Source: an uncultured Eubacterium sp.
GTDB taxonomy: Bacteria; Bacillota; Clostridia; Lachnospirales; Lachnospiraceae
DNA: 48,012 nt
Reading direction: 5' to 3'
Assembly (NCBI GenBank): GCA_910578975.1
Contig: CAJTRZ010000008.1
Span: forward strand, 1-48,012
The notes beneath the pieces were generated by a model. The model made no database searches. It saw only the letters and a program-made list of their open reading frames with translations, and was not told where the DNA came from. The first letter of the stretch is position 1. The number at the start of each line of letters is the position of its first letter. This document shows positions 43,944-48,012 of the stretch, piece by piece. The translations under genes and the position numbers were made by a program.

Positions 43944-45314
43944 TTATTTCATCAAACCTAAAGTATCCCTACCAGCAAGAAAAGCTACCCAGACTGTATC
44001 TTTACTAATCGGTGTAATATTATTTTTTGATGCAAAATATTTCTCCAAAAGTTCATAATAATCTACAGCCTCAATCTCTTCATTCTCTTTGAAAAACTTT
44101 ATGTTATCTGCGCGAGTCATACCATCTTTATAAACTCCATAAAAAAGTAATAAGTCTTCCTCAAAGTTCTCCGGAACTTCTTCAATTCCATAAGTCTTTT
44201 CAATGCACTTAACTTTTTTATCTTTTAACTTCTTTTCCAGAGACTGATATATACCTGTGGCTGCTGCAGTATAATCATGTGCCACTGAAACAGCTTTTGT
44301 ATTTTTAAAACTCGCATCGCTCAGCATAGAATAATAATTCGGTTCAATATATGCACTGACTACTCCCGGAGAATATATTCCATCTGCCTGAGTTTTATCA
44401 AAAAACTGTTTCCCCTCTATCAGTTTTGCTATAGCACCTCCTGATACTTCACTGTCCATATTATGCTTTATAAACCATCCGGTATCTTTACCAAACTCAT
44501 ATATATCATACGCCTTATCTGCTTTTACAGCATCAGCCTGCTCTTTCTGATTAAAGACAAACATATCAAATTTCTGGGACTTTAATAGTTTGTTCATATC
44601 ACTGTAATCAACAGTTCTAATCAATACTGTGTCATACTCAGAACTGCCGCTATAGGACTTATTTTCCTTTAAAACAATCTGCTTATAGGGTTTTACAGAA
44701 TCAATACAGTATACTCCCGTTCCAAGCGCTGTCCCACCCTTTTTATCAGACTGACTGATAACAGGAATATTAAAAATCTTTATATTGTCACTATCAGTGC
44801 CTGTAAAAGTAAATACCAGACTATCATTCCCTGCTGCTCTAATATCTACTATTCTACTTAAAAGATTTGTATAAGCAGTATGATTTGCCATGAACCATTT
44901 ATAGGACTTTATGACAATATCAGCATCAAGCTGTTCTCCATCACTAAAAATCTTATCCTGGTTCAATTTGACAACAGCCTCTCTGCCTTCCTTTTCAAAA
45001 GTTACACTTTTTGCATTACAATAGGAAATCTTGCAGTCATTATTAATACTGATTAATGGTTCATAAACAAGTTTCCTTAATACGGCATCTGTTTCATCAT
45101 CGTGGGTATAAGGATAAATATCTGCAATAGAAGCAGATACTCCCACACAGAATGTAGATTTACGTTCCTCTTTTAGATTAACCTTTCCCACTTCTCCTTG
45201 AAAGATTAAATGTGGATTGTCCTCTTTTCCTATAAACGCAGTTATAATAAGCCCAATTGCAACACAACCTAATATTACTGCTAAAATAACCGCAAACAAT
45301 TTCAATTTTTTCAT
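43944..45314 (-). CDS. Membrane-anchored family 5 solute-binding protein (degenerate)
   Basis: A 456-aa protein of the SBP_bac_5 (oligopeptide/dipeptide-binding) family. The N-terminal membrane segment (about residues 5-28) has no lipobox Cys, so it is probably a membrane-tethered protein. Family marks: YPYTHDDETDAVLRKLVYEP and IFSDGEQLDADIVIKSYKWF, followed by the binding-fold body. It is shorter than typical OppA (about 550), and no ABC permease or ATPase genes lie beside it. Its place between the repetitive surface protein and a sortase suggests a dedicated partner or ligand sensor of the surface protein (inference). AAGGA lies close to the ATG. Confidence 0.8.
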   Translation of the reverse strand: MKKLKLFAVILAVILGCVAIGLIITAFIGKEDNPHLIFQGEVGKVNLKEERKSTFCVGVSASIADIYPYTHDDETDAVLRKLVYEPLISINNDCKISYCNAKSVTFEKEGREAVVKLNQDKIFSDGEQLDADIVIKSYKWFMANHTAYTNLLSRIVDIRAAGNDSLVFTFTGTDSDNIKIFNIPVISQSDKKGGTALGTGVYCIDSVKPYKQIVLKENKSYSGSSEYDTVLIRTVDYSDMNKLLKSQKFDMFVFNQKEQADAVKADKAYDIYEFGKDTGWFIKHNMDSEVSGGAIAKLIEGKQFFDKTQADGIYSPGVVSAYIEPNYYSMLSDASFKNTKAVSVAHDYTAAATGIYQSLEKKLKDKKVKCIEKTYGIEEVPENFEEDLLLFYGVYKDGMTRADNIKFFKENEEIEAVDYYELLEKYFASKNNITPISKDTVWVAFLAGRDTLGLMK

Positions 45315-45325
45315 GTCCTTAATAA

Positions 45326-45353
45326 AGAATAAGGGGAAAAATCCCCTTATTCT
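45326..45353 (-). promoter_or_regulatory. Perfect intercistronic hairpin over the surface-protein stop codon
   Basis: Arms AGAATAAGGGG / CCCCTTATTCT (11 pairs, 6-base loop). The TAA stop of the surface-protein gene is within the stem. No U-run follows (TTATTAAGG), so it is more likely an attenuator or mRNA-stability element setting the ratio of surface protein to downstream genes than a full terminator. Confidence 0.75.
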
Positions 45354-48012
45354 ATTTCCTTTCTTCTTTTCTTATTACCAACTATTACAATAATTGCACC
45401 TGTCGTTATTGCCAGCATAATTGGTAATAATGCCCACCAATATCTGTCATCTAATCCGGTCTGAATCTGGTCTGCTTTTTCCACCGGCGTAAATCCAAGG
45501 TATGCATTCTTATGATTATAACCATCAAACTCATATTTCAGATTATAACAATTCTTCTGCTTTCTTGGAACTGCCAATGTAATCACAGGCGTAATACCTG
45601 TTGCAACCTCATCCTCACCACCTTTTTCGGTATCAGGTGAAAGGATGTTGACCTTCTTATCTCCAAATATAACAAAGTCAAATGCCTTTGTAAAGGAACG
45701 TTCTTCTGGTTTTTCCATCGTTACACGATACTGATATGGCTCATTATTCTCATCAAGAACTGGAAGGTTTTCGAATATGAATAATCCTCTTTCGTCCGTT
45801 GCTGTCTTACCTCCTGGATATCTTACAAAGTCGGAATCTTCATCAGTACCACCTTTATACTCAAGATAAACCTCTTTATCTTCAAATATCTGTTCGTCAT
45901 CGTCAATAATACCATCCATATCTGCATCTTCAAATACAATACCTGCGATACTTCCTACGCCATAAGGAACAATACCTGCATCAAGAGATTCTACCGAGAA
46001 TCCATGAGAAATATTATATCCCTCAATGTTGTAGTCAGCAGGTGTCGTTTCATCTGCACTATCTGCCAAAACAATTAATGCCTGTTCAGTTTCCAGATAA
46101 CCTGTCTTTTCATTCAGATCATTCTTGTTACCTTCACCATCTATATGGAAAACAGTAACTCCATACTGGTTTGGAAGATTTGGAACTTTCACACGATATC
46201 CATAAACTACTGTTTTTTCATCTTTATAACCATATAATTCAAGATTATCAAATCTGTATGTGCCATCTTTTCTAGTCTGTACTGTTATAAAAGCTTCACT
46301 GTCCATTGTAATCCACTGTCCATTCTGAAGATATAACTTTTCAAGTGTAATATCAACACCTTTGGCAAAATTTTCTTCATTACAGATTCCATCATGGTCT
46401 TCATCTATCCATACAAGTCCCGAAATACTATGATTATGCTTTGCAGCAAAGCCTGCGTTATTCTGATCACGGACAATTACTTTGACAACATCATAATCTT
46501 CTATAACATATGGCTTATTCGGATTATCTTCCTTATCTTTCTTCTGTGCCAGAACAATACAGCCCTTGAACAATTCCTCACGACCATTGTCTTTTTTAAT
46601 AATCTGATAATTATCACTGCGAAGTGCACTATCATCAGTACCTTCATTCATCTGATACTTTGTAGCCAGTCTGTCCTCATGATTAATAATATATAACTCA
46701 TAACCATACATATAATTATTATCATCTTCCGTTACAAATGTATCAAGATTTTCAAATGCATAATTACCATTTTTATCTGTTACAGTTGTTGCAAAATATT
46801 TTTCTTCCTTTTGCTCTGCATCTGTTTGTATTGTAGATGTCTCCTCCTCATTTTGGCCTTTTTCTGATTCTATATTGCTTACTTCGTTCTTGTCCTCTGC
46901 CTTTTTGCCTGATGCCAGTTTCCATTCTCCGTCTTTGTAGACAAAACGCTTCAAACCGATTTCAATGTTTTCCAGCATATTATCTTCATTGTCAATCAGA
47001 CCATCGTAGTTTACATCATCGAATACTGAACCTGTAATGGCAGCTTTCTCTATTATCGTATATCCGGCATTGTAATCTTCAACATTTTCTGCCAGAACCA
47101 CATTATAACCTTCTGCAAAATAAATATCATCAATACCTTTTACATTATCCTGCTCAGTTACCTTATGAGCTACTACAATCTTTTCATCCAGCATTTCGGA
47201 TAATTTCATATCCGCCTTTATTATCTGTCCACTTACAAGTAAGAAACTGTTGTCGCCATATCTTGTTACTGCATAGCCTTCCGGATCTTTGATTATCCAT
47301 ACTTCATAACCATACAGCTTATTGGCATCTTTTTCCTTCTTATGTGTCTCCAGATTATCGAAAGTATAATGACCATTTTCATCTGTTACTGTGGTGCTGA
47401 TAAATCCATCTTCATGAGTAGGTATCCATTCGCCATCTTCGTAAACAAACTGTTTTAGACCTACTTCAAAATCGTTGATAAATTTGTCTTCTTCATCAAT
47501 CTTACCGTCATAATTGATATCATCAAATACAAATCCACTAATAGATCCTTTCTGTTCTTTCATATATCCGGCGTTATATTGATCTGGATTTTCTGCCAGA
47601 ACCACATTATAACTTTCTGCAAAATAAATCTCGTCAATGCCCTCTACATTTTCCTGCTCACCCACCTTATGAGCTGCTACTGACTTACCGGCAAACATTT
47701 CAGATAACTCCATATCCAGTTTTATAACCTGTCCACTGATAAGTAAGAAACTGTCATCTCCATATCTTGTTACTGCGTAGCCTTCCTCATCCTTCACTAC
47801 CCATACTTCATAACCATATAGTTTATTGACATTCTTTTCCTTCTTATGCGTTTCAAGATTGCTAAATACATAATGGCCTTTTTCATCTGTTACTGTTGTA
47901 CTGATAAATTTGTCATCATGTGTTGGAATCCATTCACCATCTTCATATACAAACTGCTTCAGTCCTACTTCGAAATCTTTCATGAATTTATCTTCTTCAC
48001 CAATGATACCGT
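45347..48012 (-). CDS. Sortase-anchored surface protein with SdrD-B-like repeats (partial at right edge)
   Basis: The gene is open past the right edge; at least 888 codons are visible. It consists of repeated SdrD-B/Cna-B-like modules, each starting with a Ca-binding-like loop (DINYDGKIDEEDKF, DVNYDGLIDNED, DEDHDGICNEE, DADMDGIIDDDE). Two modules near the right edge are very similar at a 504-base (168-residue) spacing. The C-terminus has a QIQTG motif (45455-45469), a hydrophobic segment (WWALLPIMLAITTGAIIVIV) and the positive tail NKKRRKEIE. QIQTG in place of LPxTG fits a class B sortase substrate such as the QVPTG type (inference). The sortase gene downstream is its likely partner. It probably forms an extended rod or pilus-like adhesin. 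Confidence 0.88.
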   Translation of the reverse strand, partial: GIIGEEDKFMKDFEVGLKQFVYEDGEWIPTHDDKFISTTVTDEKGHYVFSNLETHKKEKNVNKLYGYEVWVVKDEEGYAVTRYGDDSFLLISGQVIKLDMELSEMFAGKSVAAHKVGEQENVEGIDEIYFAESYNVVLAENPDQYNAGYMKEQKGSISGFVFDDINYDGKIDEEDKFINDFEVGLKQFVYEDGEWIPTHEDGFISTTVTDENGHYTFDNLETHKKEKDANKLYGYEVWIIKDPEGYAVTRYGDNSFLLVSGQIIKADMKLSEMLDEKIVVAHKVTEQDNVKGIDDIYFAEGYNVVLAENVEDYNAGYTIIEKAAITGSVFDDVNYDGLIDNEDNMLENIEIGLKRFVYKDGEWKLASGKKAEDKNEVSNIESEKGQNEEETSTIQTDAEQKEEKYFATTVTDKNGNYAFENLDTFVTEDDNNYMYGYELYIINHEDRLATKYQMNEGTDDSALRSDNYQIIKKDNGREELFKGCIVLAQKKDKEDNPNKPYVIEDYDVVKVIVRDQNNAGFAAKHNHSISGLVWIDEDHDGICNEENFAKGVDITLEKLYLQNGQWITMDSEAFITVQTRKDGTYRFDNLELYGYKDEKTVVYGYRVKVPNLPNQYGVTVFHIDGEGNKNDLNEKTGYLETEQALIVLADSADETTPADYNIEGYNISHGFSVESLDAGIVPYGVGSIAGIVFEDADMDGIIDDDEQIFEDKEVYLEYKGGTDEDSDFVRYPGGKTATDERGLFIFENLPVLDENNEPYQYRVTMEKPEERSFTKAFDFVIFGDKKVNILSPDTEKGGEDEVATGITPVITLAVPRKQKNCYNLKYEFDGYNHKNAYLGFTPVEKADQIQTGLDDRYWWALLPIMLAITTGAIIVIVGNKKRRKEIE

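Noticed and set aside
1..48012. tRNA, rRNA and phage attachment sites
   Set aside because: No cloverleaf or rRNA-like stretch was noticed on either strand, and no integrase gene or direct-repeat pair flanking a mobile block was found.

Overview
This AT-rich window carries a compact spoIIAA-spoIIAB-sigF-spoVA cluster, T-box control of valS, a class B sortase with a Gram-positive surface protein, and the uncharacterised DUF5717/Hsp70-like/TPR trio. Together these point to an anaerobic, spore-forming Clostridia of the Lachnospiraceae type. The genus cannot be read from the sequence. Nearly all genes lie on the minus strand; the citrate synthase gene is the only convincing plus-strand gene.

Layout by position (transcription mostly runs right to left). 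1-3337: forespore sigma-F operon and spoVA genes, including an apparently unlisted 39-codon membrane peptide between sigF and spoVAA. 3428-8098: a zinc-ribbon/TPR membrane protein, a 47-aa acidic protein and valS with its T-box leader and promoter. 8145-11124: a YjbR-family protein, a CoA-disulfide-reductase-like flavoprotein fused to rhodanese, a rhodanese gene remnant and a NifX-like protein with a Cys/His-rich tail. 11181-23573: a polymorphic toxin locus. It has a 2605-aa secreted WapA/Rhs-type YD-repeat protein with a nuclease-like C-terminal tip, then candidate immunity genes, then decayed pieces of earlier cassettes (a broken SMI1/KNR4-type gene, an Rhs-core fragment and a chimera of two neighbouring genes). 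23692-30686: a TPR protein, an Hsp70-like ATPase and a 1178-aa DUF5717-type protein downstream of rarA.

30910-34909: citrate synthase with its own promoter and strong terminator, a roughly 75-bp AT-rich tandem repeat, a DUF2442 remnant, a DUF4250 gene, two small membrane proteins and a polysaccharide deacetylase. 34977-37506: a Zn/Cd-type P-ATPase with its ArsR/SmtB repressor, operator and promoter. 37587-42652: an SGNH-like membrane-anchored protein, clpB, and an Rpn-family nuclease/transposase gene that lacks a normal start codon. 42853-48012: a long inverted-repeat element related to a repeat at the left edge of the window, then a surface cassette of class B sortase, membrane-anchored family-5 solute-binding protein and a repetitive SdrD-B-like protein that runs off the right edge.

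The most interesting parts are the Rhs locus with its immunity graveyard, the DUF5717/Hsp70-like/TPR operon, the sortase B/solute-binding/surface-protein cassette with an atypical QIQTG sorting motif, the palindromic repeat family, and several small genes. All family names come from recognising motifs by eye; no database search was run.
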